42,030 bases of DNA from contig URSX01000004.1 in NCBI GenBank assembly GCA_900550615.1, forward strand, positions 1 to 42,030, given 5' to 3'. The translations under genes and the position numbers were made by a program. This DNA is from an uncultured Eubacteriales bacterium (GTDB lineage Bacteria; Bacillota; Clostridia; Oscillospirales; Oscillospiraceae). The notes beneath the pieces were generated by a model. It was not told where the DNA came from, searched no databases, and saw only the letters and a program-made list of their open reading frames with translations. Numbering within the stretch: the first letter of the stretch is position 1; each line of letters opens with the position of its first letter. Shown piece after piece: positions 34,059 to 41,968 of this stretch.

Positions 34059-35254
34059 CCGTCACCATTTATCCCAGCACAGCCCGGGGCGCCGTGTCCG
34101 CTCCCCCCTCCAAAAGCTGCGGTCACCGGATGCTCCTGTGCAGCGCTCTGGCCGATGGCGAGAGCGTGATCCGGGGCATCTCCCGGAGCCAGGATATGTT
34201 GGCTACCCTGGACTGTATCCGGGCCATGGGCGGTGCCTGCCGCCTGGAGGGGGACACGGCGTATATCACCGGTACCGGGGGCCGGGCCCCCGAAAGGGGT
34301 CTATACCCCTGCCGGGAGAGCGGCAGCACCCTCCGCTTCTGTATCCCCGCAGCCCTCATTCCCGGCGGGGAGGCCGTCTTCACCGGCGCCCGCCGGCTCA
34401 TGGAGCGGGGCGTGGGGATCTATGAGGAAATTTTCCCCCAAAAGGGCATCGCTGTGGTCAAAGAACCGGAGTCCGTTACGCTTCGCGGCCATCTGACCCC
34501 GGGGAACTATGTCCTGCGGGGCGATGTGAGCAGTCAGTTCGTCTCCGGCCTGCTGCTGGCCCTGCCGCTGCTGGACGCCGACAGCACCCTGCGCATTCTG
34601 CCGCCGGTGGAGAGCCGACCCTATATCGATATCACCCTGGACGCTCTCTCCTCCTTCGGCATCCGGGTGGAGGAGCCGGAGGAAAATTACTTCCTCATCC
34701 CCGGCTCACAGTGCTATACATGCCGCACCGCCCAGGTGGAGGGGGACTGGTCCAACGCCGCCTTCCTTCTGGCCCTGGGCCACGGCGTCACTGTCACCGG
34801 CCTGCGGGAGGATACCCTCCAGGGGGATCAGGTGTGCCGGGATATGCTGCGCCGCCTGGAAAGCCCCGGGGCGGAGCTTGACCTCTCCGCCTGCCCCGAT
34901 CTGGGGCCGGTGCTGTTTGCCGCCGCCGCCAAAAACTGCGGCGGGGTGTTCACCGGCACCCGCCGCCTGCGCATCAAGGAGAGTGACCGCGCCGCCGCCA
35001 TGGCGCAGGAGCTTTCCAAATTCGGTGCCCGGGTGCAGGTGGAGGAAAACCGCGTCCTCCTCTTCCCCTCCCCCCTTCACGCCCCCTGCGCGGAGCTGGA
35101 CGGACACAATGACCACCGCATCGTCATGGCCCTGTCCGTGCTGTGCGCTGCCTTTGGCGGCACCATCCGGGGCGCGGAGGCGGTAAATAAGAGCTACCCC
35201 GACTTTTTCCGGGCCCTGCAGGCCCTGGGCATACAGGCAGACATCCGGCCCTGA
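34055..35254 (+). CDS. aroA: 3-phosphoshikimate 1-carboxyvinyltransferase (EPSP synthase)
   Basis: A 399-residue two-domain enzyme joining shikimate-3-phosphate and PEP. Signatures: APPSKSCGHRMLLCSAL (Lys-Ser-x-x-x-His-Arg block), SGSTLRF, GDVSSQFVSGLLLALPLL, RIKESDRAAAM, and DGHNDHRIVMAL. It is shorter than the usual 420-440 residues, as in many Clostridia. Start GTG at 34055 overlaps the aroQ stop; GGGGGAG lies 9 nt upstream. Confidence 0.95.
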   Translation: MTVTIYPSTARGAVSAPPSKSCGHRMLLCSALADGESVIRGISRSQDMLATLDCIRAMGGACRLEGDTAYITGTGGRAPERGLYPCRESGSTLRFCIPAALIPGGEAVFTGARRLMERGVGIYEEIFPQKGIAVVKEPESVTLRGHLTPGNYVLRGDVSSQFVSGLLLALPLLDADSTLRILPPVESRPYIDITLDALSSFGIRVEEPEENYFLIPGSQCYTCRTAQVEGDWSNAAFLLALGHGVTVTGLREDTLQGDQVCRDMLRRLESPGAELDLSACPDLGPVLFAAAAKNCGGVFTGTRRLRIKESDRAAAMAQELSKFGARVQVEENRVLLFPSPLHAPCAELDGHNDHRIVMALSVLCAAFGGTIRGAEAVNKSYPDFFRALQALGIQADIRP

Positions 35255-35320
35255 GCGGCACGCAGCGGCGCAAACGCCCCGCCCGCCGCCGGGAGACCAC
35301 AGAAAGGAAACCAACCACCC

Positions 35321-36349
35321 ATGAACATGGAATTCAAGCGTAAGCTCCCCACCCCCCAGACCATCAAGGATATGTACCCTATTTCGGAGGAGCTGGCCCA
35401 AAAGAAACAAGCCAATGACCGCCAGATCCGGGCGATCCTCACCGGCGAAGACGACCGTCTGCTTCTGCTCATCGGCCCCTGCTCCGCCGACCGGGAGGAC
35501 GCGGTGCTGGACTATGCCGTCCGCCTGCGCACTCTGCAGGATCGCGTGGCGGACAAGCTCCTCATCGTGCCCCGGATCTACAGCAACAAGCCCCGCACCA
35601 CCGGCGACGGCTACAAGGGCATGCTTCACCAGCCGAATCCCAACGGCCAGCCGGACCTGCTCAACGGCCTCATCGCCATCCGCAAAATGCACATGAAGGT
35701 GCTGGAGCAGACGGGCTTTTCCAGCGCAGATGAGCTGCTGTACCCGGAGAATTACTATTACCTCTCGGACATCCTTTCCTACGCGGCCATCGGCGCCCGC
35801 TCGGTGGAGGACCAGCAGCACCGCCTCATCGCCAGCGGCCTGGACGTTCCCGTGGGCATGAAAAATCCCACCAGCGGCGACCTGACGGTGATGATGAACT
35901 CCATCCAGGCCGCCCAGCACGCCCACACCTTCCTCTTCTCCCAGTGGGAGGTGCACAGCAAGGGCAACCCCTTGGCCCACGCCATTCTCCGGGGCTCCAC
36001 CAACAAGTTCGGCCGCTCTCTGCCCAACTATCACTATGAGGATCTGAACCAGCTCTGCGAGCTCTACGCCAAGAGCGGCCTGCAAAATCCCGGTGTTATT
36101 ATCGACACCAACCACGCCAATTCCGCCAAGCACTGGGACCAGCAGCCCCGCATCGCCAAGGAGGTGCTCCACAGCACCCGCCACAGCGAGGACATCCGCC
36201 GCATGGTCAAGGGACTGATGATCGAATCCTATCTTTTGGACGGCAATCAAAAAACCGAGGGTGGGGTATACGGCCTGTCCATCACCGACGCCTGCATTGG
36301 GTGGGAAAAAACGGAGCAGCTGGTGCTGGAGCTGGCAGATCTGCGGTGA
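35321..36349 (+). CDS. aroF: 3-deoxy-7-phosphoheptulonate synthase, class I (AroF/G/H type)
   Basis: A 342-residue DAHP synthase, first step of the pathway (PEP plus erythrose 4-phosphate). Signatures: LIGPCSADRED, RTTGDGYKGM, GMKNPTSGDLTVMMN, ILRGSTNKFG and IDTNHANSAKH. It is last in the operon, 66 bp after aroA, with AAAGGA upstream of ATG 35321. Which amino acid inhibits it cannot be told from sequence. Placing the committed step under the same Phe leader makes the whole pathway subject to one control. Confidence 0.95.
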   Translation: MNMEFKRKLPTPQTIKDMYPISEELAQKKQANDRQIRAILTGEDDRLLLLIGPCSADREDAVLDYAVRLRTLQDRVADKLLIVPRIYSNKPRTTGDGYKGMLHQPNPNGQPDLLNGLIAIRKMHMKVLEQTGFSSADELLYPENYYYLSDILSYAAIGARSVEDQQHRLIASGLDVPVGMKNPTSGDLTVMMNSIQAAQHAHTFLFSQWEVHSKGNPLAHAILRGSTNKFGRSLPNYHYEDLNQLCELYAKSGLQNPGVIIDTNHANSAKHWDQQPRIAKEVLHSTRHSEDIRRMVKGLMIESYLLDGNQKTEGGVYGLSITDACIGWEKTEQLVLELADLR

Positions 36350-36381
36350 TTGCCACCTCCAAAGCTTTATATGAAAATGCC

Positions 36382-36409
36382 GGGCGGGGCCAAGTGCCCC
36401 GCCCATTTT
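36382..36409 (+). terminator. Terminator of the aro operon
   Basis: A perfect 9-bp stem GGGCGGGGC/GCCCCGCCC (36382-36390 with 36396-36404), loop CAAGT, followed by ATTTTGC, 33 bp after the aroF stop. Confidence 0.8.
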
Positions 36410-36580
36410 GCTTCATCCGTCACTGGCGGCGCTCGATACGCTCCCCATATCGGTGGCCCGCGCTGCTCCGGCGCGGCAGGGATGCCCTCTGCGTCTACCG
36501 TGTAAGCGCATAATATTTCCTATTATCGTCCTGTCGAACGGCATCCATGTATCCCGCCCGTCCCTCTCCCCACAGCTGAA
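36405..36580. other. Gene-free spacer with short inverted repeats
   Basis: No credible coding frame. It contains a CCGCGC/GCGCGG pair around a 7-nt loop and TAATA/TATTA around TTTCC. The composition changes sharply from GC-rich to AT-rich and back, as in small dispersed repeats, but no second copy is in the window. Confidence 0.3.
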
Positions 36581-36620
36581 AAGAGCCCTTTGGAGCCAAA
36601 GCTCCAAAGCGCTCTTTTTT
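36581..36620. terminator. Hairpin between converging aro operon and CapA-MurF gene
   Basis: A 16-position stem (36581-36596 with 36601-36616), loop CAAA, one C-C mismatch, T's on both sides (TTTTTT on plus after it; TTTTCAGC on minus). It lies 19 bp after the CapA-MurF stop and probably acts in both directions. The stem is almost the same sequence as that at 26540. Confidence 0.75.
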
Positions 36621-36634
36621 GCATCACAATATCC

Positions 36635-39220
36635 TCAGTCAATAGGGTAATCCAGGCAGAACAGTTTGCGGATGGACGTGTTCAGGTACATTCTCCGCCC
36701 GCCCTTGATAAGCAGCGTGTCGCCCGGCCGGAGCAGGTTGCTGAGCACCTTCTCCATGCCCCGCTTGGATTCAAAATACTCCGCCCGGGACTGCCGGAAC
36801 CCATTTTTCACGGCTTCCTCATACACATATTTAGCCTGTTCGCCGTAGCAGAACAGATAGTCGATCTTGGACTTGGCGATGAACTCGCCGATCTTGCGGT
36901 GCTCCTGCTCGCTGTTTTCGCCGATATGCATCTCGCCGATCACCGCCACGCGCTTGCCGCCCAGTCTGGGCTTCATGGCGCAGAAGCTCTCGATGCTCGA
37001 GCGCATGGAGATGGGGGTGGCGCTCCTGCAATCCAGCAGCATCTTCAGCCCCTTGTACTCCTTCACATTCTGGCGGATGCCGTCGCTCTTATACTTGGTG
37101 ATGGAGGCGATGACCTGCTCCTCCGGAATGCCCATGTCCACGCCCACGGCGAAGGCCGCCACCGCGCTGTAGGCGTTGATCTTAATGGGCGAGGGGAAGG
37201 TGATGTGGGTGGTTTTGCCTGCGTAGCCCACATCGAAGGTAATCTGCTTGCCGTCGGACAGCAGTCTCTCCACCCGGAAATCCAGATTCTCGGCATACAG
37301 GCCGAAGGTCTTCACGATGCAGCTGCTGCCCACATATTTGCGCACGCTGTCCATCAGGGCCTCGTCGTCGCCGTTGACGTACAGGATGCCGTCCTTCGGC
37401 ATACCGGCCACGATCTCCGTATACGCTTTTTTGAAGTCCTCCTCGGAGGCAAAATTTTCCTTATGGGCAATACCCACGTTGGTGATGATGGCATAGTTCG
37501 GCTTAATGGCCCGGGAGATCATCTCCGCCGACCGGGGGTCTCCCTCGTGGACCTCCTGCAAATACGCCTCGTGATAGCTCCGCAGCCGCTGCAGGATCAG
37601 CATACCCGTGTGGCGCGTGTTCCAGTTGCCCGGGGAAGAAAGGGTGATGAACTGATCACGCAGGATGTTGTCCAGAACCTCCTTGGTGGTGGTCTTGCCG
37701 GCGTTGCCCGTCACGGCGATGGTCTTGGCCTGGAAACGATCCCGGATGTGGGCATACACCCGGCAGTAGGCCTCGCAGATGTCATCCACCACGATGCACG
37801 GCAGCCCCTCCACCTGTCGGTTGGTGATGATGGCGATGGCTCCCTTTTTCCGCACATCCGCCAGCTCCGTCGAGCCGTTCCAGATAATGCCGAAGAACGC
37901 GCTGCCCTCTGTCACATGGCCCGGCTTGCTGCACAGGCGGGAGATGGGCCGGTCCTTGATCCGGGCCGGTTTCTCCACCCCCAGCACCGCGCACAGCTCC
38001 GACACTGTAATGCTGCTGGTAGTCAGCTTGGGCAGGTCGCCCATGGTGTCCAGGATGTATTTTTCGGATGCCGGCATCGTCTCGTACCAGGTTTCCTCGT
38101 TCAGGGCGATGTCCGTGGGCACGGCGGCGTACTTGCTGAGGCCGATCTTGGTGAACACATAGCAGGGGATGAGCCAGTTGCCCAGCAGCTTTACCTTGCC
38201 CCCCTTCTTTTCCAGGGCCAGCTGCACGATGCCCGTGTGCTTGCTGATCTTCCGCAGCTCATTGGTGACGAAGTTGCCCAGGGAGAACACCACCGGCACG
38301 CTGCGGCCGTCCTGGGCCGTCACCACCCGGTAGGGCTGCAGGGCGTGAGGATGGGATCCCACAATGTAGTCCGTTCCCGCGTCCGCCAGCTCCTGGGCCC
38401 AGGCCAGCTGCTGCTCACCGACCTTGTGGGTGTATTCCTTCCCCCAGTGGATGTATACCAGCACGAACTCCGCACCCTTTTCCCGGGCCGCGGCAATATC
38501 CTTCTGGGCCCGCTGGGCCGAGTATACGTTGAGCAGCACATCCTGCCCCAGCTGGGTAAAGTTTCCCTCGATCTTGTTGAAGTAGGTGGCATAGGACAAA
38601 ATGGCCAGCTTGATGCCGTTGACCTTGACATAGAGCACCCGGTCATCACTCTCCGAGCGGAAGGTGCCCGTGTGCATAAAGCCCCTTTCGTCCAGCGCGT
38701 CCAGGGTATCCATCAGACCCATAACTGCGGAGTCGCAGTTGTGGTTGTTGGCGTTCACCAGCACGTCAAAACCGGCATAGCGGATGGCATCCAGATAGCT
38801 GGCCGGGGCATTGCAGTGGTAGCCGCCGCCCTCCAGCCGGTGGAGCCGGTCGGCATAGGGGGTGTGATCGGACAGAGTGGTCTCCAGATTGCCCACGGCC
38901 AGATCCGTCCCCTTGAAAATATTCCGCACATACTTAAACTGCGGGTGCAGCATGTACACATCGCCATAGTGATAGGCCCGCAGCTGGTTCGGCTCGCACA
39001 TGAGGTCTCCCGCGCAGGAGATCACCGCTTTCCCGTTTTCCACGGCGTGAGGGTCGTACCAGTATCCGTCCGCCCCCATCACATAGCGGGGCACATCCGT
39101 CTTCTCCTCCTGGGGCCAGGGGAAGGAAAAGGGGAACTTCTCCTCATACTTTGCGTACCGGCTGTCATACTCGCCCCACATCACGCCGGAATTGTTGAAC
39201 AGTCTCCCTCGGTAGATCAT
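36635..39220 (-). CDS. CapA-like and MurF-like ligase fusion protein
   Basis: An 861-residue protein without signal peptide or obvious membrane helix. Residues about 62-350 match the CapA/PGA_cap fold: CAGDLMCE (69-76), GNLETTL (110-116), NANNHNCD (157-164), HWGKEY (258-263), GSHPHALQP (288-296) and SLGNF (313-317). Residues about 400-861 are a full Mur ligase of MurF type: an N-terminal substrate domain (SELCAVLGV), P-loop VTGNAGKTTTKE (503-514), an ITNVGIAHKENF segment holding a metal-region His, and a C-terminal domain with DCRSATPISMRSS and VAVIGEMHIGE. CapA plus a Mur-type ligase (CapB) make poly-gamma-glutamate in Bacillus, so an amide-linked polymer or amino acid ligation is a reasonable guess; the substrate is unknown. 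Start ATG at 39220, with GGAAAGGA 7 nt upstream. It has its own promoter. Confidence 0.88.
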   Translation of the reverse strand: MIYRGRLFNNSGVMWGEYDSRYAKYEEKFPFSFPWPQEEKTDVPRYVMGADGYWYDPHAVENGKAVISCAGDLMCEPNQLRAYHYGDVYMLHPQFKYVRNIFKGTDLAVGNLETTLSDHTPYADRLHRLEGGGYHCNAPASYLDAIRYAGFDVLVNANNHNCDSAVMGLMDTLDALDERGFMHTGTFRSESDDRVLYVKVNGIKLAILSYATYFNKIEGNFTQLGQDVLLNVYSAQRAQKDIAAAREKGAEFVLVYIHWGKEYTHKVGEQQLAWAQELADAGTDYIVGSHPHALQPYRVVTAQDGRSVPVVFSLGNFVTNELRKISKHTGIVQLALEKKGGKVKLLGNWLIPCYVFTKIGLSKYAAVPTDIALNEETWYETMPASEKYILDTMGDLPKLTTSSITVSELCAVLGVEKPARIKDRPISRLCSKPGHVTEGSAFFGIIWNGSTELADVRKKGAIAIITNRQVEGLPCIVVDDICEAYCRVYAHIRDRFQAKTIAVTGNAGKTTTKEVLDNILRDQFITLSSPGNWNTRHTGMLILQRLRSYHEAYLQEVHEGDPRSAEMISRAIKPNYAIITNVGIAHKENFASEEDFKKAYTEIVAGMPKDGILYVNGDDEALMDSVRKYVGSSCIVKTFGLYAENLDFRVERLLSDGKQITFDVGYAGKTTHITFPSPIKINAYSAVAAFAVGVDMGIPEEQVIASITKYKSDGIRQNVKEYKGLKMLLDCRSATPISMRSSIESFCAMKPRLGGKRVAVIGEMHIGENSEQEHRKIGEFIAKSKIDYLFCYGEQAKYVYEEAVKNGFRQSRAEYFESKRGMEKVLSNLLRPGDTLLIKGGRRMYLNTSIRKLFCLDYPID

Positions 39221-39312
39221 TTTGTTTCCTTTCCAAAGCTCATTCGCACAGGCGGCGGTTTTTTTTGCGAAACGGCTTATTTTACTTTTTTTCAGGAATT
39301 TAATTCCTTTTT

Positions 39313-39340
39313 AGTTTATCACAAAATCGGAGTATGTCAA
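39313..39340 (-). promoter_or_regulatory. Promoter of the CapA-MurF gene
   Basis: Minus-strand -35 TTGACA (39340-39335), 16-bp spacer, -10 TAAACT (39318-39313). A GGAATTAAATTCC palindrome lies just downstream in the 5' untranslated region. Confidence 0.7.
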
Positions 39341-39390
39341 TCTTTTCCCGCCTGCATGCGGCAAACTCTGCGCTGCTTTTTCGCATCGGC

Positions 39391-39431
39391 AAAGCTCCCC
39401 GCGCAGCTGGGCTGCGCGGGGAGCTTTTTCT
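39391..39431 (-). terminator. Terminator of the LRR/FN3 gene
   Basis: A perfect 17-bp stem (39391-39407 with 39411-39427, arm AAAGCTCCCCGCGCAGC) with a 3-nt loop, 29 bp after the stop codon. T's on the minus strand are few (GCTTTGCC); they are better on plus, so the hairpin may work in either direction. Confidence 0.7.
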
Positions 39432-39456
39432 GTCATAGATTTTCCCGGGGAAAAAG

Positions 39457-41781
39457 TCATCTGGCCTTGATGCTCTTCACGGCGCTGTAGGCGGAGTTGG
39501 CGGAGGTCTTCACCTTGCTCACTGCCTTGACCTTATAGTAATAAGTCTTGCCTGATTTTGCAGTCTTATTGGTATAGGTTTTTGCCGTGGTGGTAGCTAC
39601 CTTTGTATAGGTGCCGCTTCTGGATGTGGCCCGGTACACCTCATACTTGGACGCGCCGGTGACAGTACGCCAGGTCAGCTTGGGGTCGCCGCTGCTGGTG
39701 GTGGTGATCTTCACCACAGGCTTCGCGCAGTGGCAGATGATAGAAATGGGCGTGCTGTAGGCAGAATTGGCGGAGGTCTTCACCTTGCTCACCGCCTTGA
39801 CCTTATAATAATAGGTATAGCCGGTGGTGGCGGTGGTATCCGTATAGTTCAGCTTGGTGGTGGTGCCCAGCAGCTTGTAGGTGCCGGTCTTGCTGGTGGA
39901 GCGGTACACCTGGTACTTGCTGGCCCCGGTGACGGCAGACCACTTGACGTAGGGCTTGCCGGTGGAGGTGAGGTAATCCGGTTTCGCCACGGGCCTTGCG
40001 CAGTGGCTGACGGCCGAGACGGTCGCACTGTATGCGGAGGTCGCGGCGCTATTTCCCATGCAGACAGCTTTGATCTTATAATAGTAGGTATATCCCGCAT
40101 AAGCCGAGGCGTCGGTATAGCTCATGCCAGTGGTCGTTCCCAGCAGCTTATAGGTGCCGTTCTTGCTGGCGGCCCGGTACACCTGATACTTGGATGCGCC
40201 GTCCACGGCAGGCCAGGTCAGGTAGGGCTTACCGCTTGCGGTCAAATACTGAGCTTTGTTCATCTTAGGCTTTCCGCAGCGGCAGGTGGCGCGGACAGGG
40301 GCGCTCATGTTGCCCGCAGCGGATTTGATGCCAACCGGCCTTACCTTGTAATAATAATCGCATCCCAACTCCGCTGTGGTGTCGGTGTAGTTCGGCTTGG
40401 TGGTAGTCTCCAGCAGTTGAAAGCTTCTGGTCTCATTGGTGCTGCGGTAGACTTCATATTTGGCAGCGCCATCCACGGCTTTCCACTTGATGTAGGGCTT
40501 GCCGGTGGAGGTTAGGTAGTCCGGAACAGCCGTGAGGGCAACAAACTTCCCGCCAGCGAAATATTTATCCGCAGATTGAACGCACCCATTCCCCTGTTCG
40601 ATAGATACATTTAGCCATTGGGCCTCTGTCCCGCCAAAATAAACTGCGTCTAAACTATCGCAAAAGAAAAATGCATCGGTGCCAATTGATTCGATACTAT
40701 CTGGAATCGTCACGCTGGTCAAACTGCTGCAGTTATAGAATGCACTGTCCCCAATGTCGGTTACTCCGTTTGATATTTTAACGCTGGTCAGACTGCTGCA
40801 GCGAGAGAATGCACGTTCCTCAATGCTGGTCACGCTGTCTGGAATCGATATGCTGGTCAGACAGCTGCAGCCGGCGAAAGTATACTTCTCAATGCTGTCT
40901 ACGCCGTCCGGAATTGTCACACTGGCCAGTTTGCTGCAGCCGTAAAATGCATCCCGTCCAATATCGATCACGCTGCTTGGGATCGAAACACTGGTCAGAC
41001 TACTGCAGCCGTCAAATGTACCCCATTCAATGCAGGTCATGCTGTTCGGGAGCGTTATGCTGGTCAAACTGCTGCAGCCATGAAATGCCTCATATCCTAT
41101 GCTGGTCACTTTGTTTGGGATTTTAACACTGGTCAGACTGCTGCAGCCGGAGAATGCCTCATGTCCAATGCTGGTCAAGCCGCTTGGAATCGTTATGCTG
41201 GTCAGTTTTCCGCAGTCGTTAAAAGCCCAGTCGCCAATGCTGGTTACGCTGTCCGGAATCGATATGCTGGACAGTTTGCTGCAGCCATTGAAAGTAAAGG
41301 ATCCAATACTATCCACGCCGTCCGGAATTTTCACGTTGGTAAGCCTCTTGCACTCGGAGAATGCACCCCATTCGATTTTGGTTACACTGCTTGGAATCGT
41401 TATACTGGTCAGGCTTCTGCAACTGCCAAATGCATTGTAGCCAATGCTGGTCACGCTGTCCGGAATCGTCACGCTGGTCAGACTACTGCAGTCAATGAAT
41501 GCTTCGCAGACTATGCTGGTCACACCGTCAGAGATCACAACCTTTGTGATTTTCGATCTGTTAGCGTACCAAGGCATTGAATCACCATATTGGTAGTTCT
41601 CCATCTCCCCCTCGCCGCTGATGGTCAGCAGGCCGTCGCTATCCAACGTCCAGGTCACATTATCTCCATTAGCGCCGCAGTCACCGGAGGCAACGATGGT
41701 GCTGTCGTCTGCAAAGGCCACGATGCCCAGCACAATGGCCAGAACTGCCGCCAAAAACAGACTCGCAATGCCCTTCTTCAT
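39457..41781 (-). CDS. Secreted BspA-type leucine-rich repeat protein with four FN3 modules
   Basis: A 774-residue secreted protein. The signal peptide is KKGIASLFLAAVLAIVLG with a cut near AFA-DDS (residues 1-24). A beta-rich cap (WTLDSDGLLTISGEGEM) leads into twelve 23-residue LRR_5 repeats of pattern SIGxxAFxxCSSLTSVTIP and a thirteenth degenerate one. Four FN3 modules follow (about 400-774), each with YEVYRSTS-like and YTYYYKVKAVS-like strands, separated by short Cys-x-Cys pieces such as CRCGKP. No anchor motif is visible. Start ATG at 41781, with AAGGAGG 6 nt upstream. Its own promoter is a perfect sigma-A consensus. BspA-like proteins bind host or bacterial surfaces; the ligand here is unknown. 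A near-identical FN3 tail lies just upstream on the same strand at the window edge. Confidence 0.92.
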   Translation of the reverse strand: MKKGIASLFLAAVLAIVLGIVAFADDSTIVASGDCGANGDNVTWTLDSDGLLTISGEGEMENYQYGDSMPWYANRSKITKVVISDGVTSIVCEAFIDCSSLTSVTIPDSVTSIGYNAFGSCRSLTSITIPSSVTKIEWGAFSECKRLTNVKIPDGVDSIGSFTFNGCSKLSSISIPDSVTSIGDWAFNDCGKLTSITIPSGLTSIGHEAFSGCSSLTSVKIPNKVTSIGYEAFHGCSSLTSITLPNSMTCIEWGTFDGCSSLTSVSIPSSVIDIGRDAFYGCSKLASVTIPDGVDSIEKYTFAGCSCLTSISIPDSVTSIEERAFSRCSSLTSVKISNGVTDIGDSAFYNCSSLTSVTIPDSIESIGTDAFFFCDSLDAVYFGGTEAQWLNVSIEQGNGCVQSADKYFAGGKFVALTAVPDYLTSTGKPYIKWKAVDGAAKYEVYRSTNETRSFQLLETTTKPNYTDTTAELGCDYYYKVRPVGIKSAAGNMSAPVRATCRCGKPKMNKAQYLTASGKPYLTWPAVDGASKYQVYRAASKNGTYKLLGTTTGMSYTDASAYAGYTYYYKIKAVCMGNSAATSAYSATVSAVSHCARPVAKPDYLTSTGKPYVKWSAVTGASKYQVYRSTSKTGTYKLLGTTTKLNYTDTTATTGYTYYYKVKAVSKVKTSANSAYSTPISIICHCAKPVVKITTTSSGDPKLTWRTVTGASKYEVYRATSRSGTYTKVATTTAKTYTNKTAKSGKTYYYKVKAVSKVKTSANSAYSAVKSIKAR
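40690..41540. repeat. Tandem 69-bp LRR-coding repeat array
   Basis: Twelve in-frame copies of a 69-bp unit; recurring plus-strand words are CTGGTCA, CTGCAGCC and GGAATCGT. Such arrays can change copy number by slippage or recombination. Boundaries are approximate. Confidence 0.8.
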
Positions 41782-41833
41782 ACTCTTCCTCCTTGTTATA
41801 TCGTTTGTTATGTCGTATTTTGCTTGTTATTTT

Positions 41834-41862
41834 ATTATACTCTCGCTGATTTACTATGTCAA
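41834..41862 (-). promoter_or_regulatory. Consensus promoter of the LRR/FN3 gene
   Basis: Minus-strand -35 TTGACA (41862-41857), 17-bp spacer, -10 TATAAT (41839-41834): a perfect sigma-A consensus, with an AT-rich 5' leader and strong Shine-Dalgarno, predicting high expression. Confidence 0.88.
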
Positions 41863-41932
41863 GGCAAATAACTTCTGTTTTTCGCTAAATTTTGCATCCT
41901 CTGCTGCCAAAAAAGTGGGGCAAATTTTCAGC

Positions 41933-41958
41933 AAAAAACTCCGCCCCTGCGGGCGGAG
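41933..41958 (-). terminator. Terminator of the gene entering from the right edge
   Basis: A perfect 8-bp stem CTCCGCCC/GGGCGGAG (41939-41946 with 41951-41958), 4-nt loop, followed on the minus strand by TTTTTTGC. It lies 10 bp after the stop codon at 41969. Confidence 0.85.
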
Positions 41959-41968
41959 TTTTTTGAAA

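Noticed and set aside
36590..39490. A 966-codon plus-strand frame over the CapA-MurF gene
   Set aside because: Antisense shadow; the minus strand has intact CapA and Mur ligase motifs.
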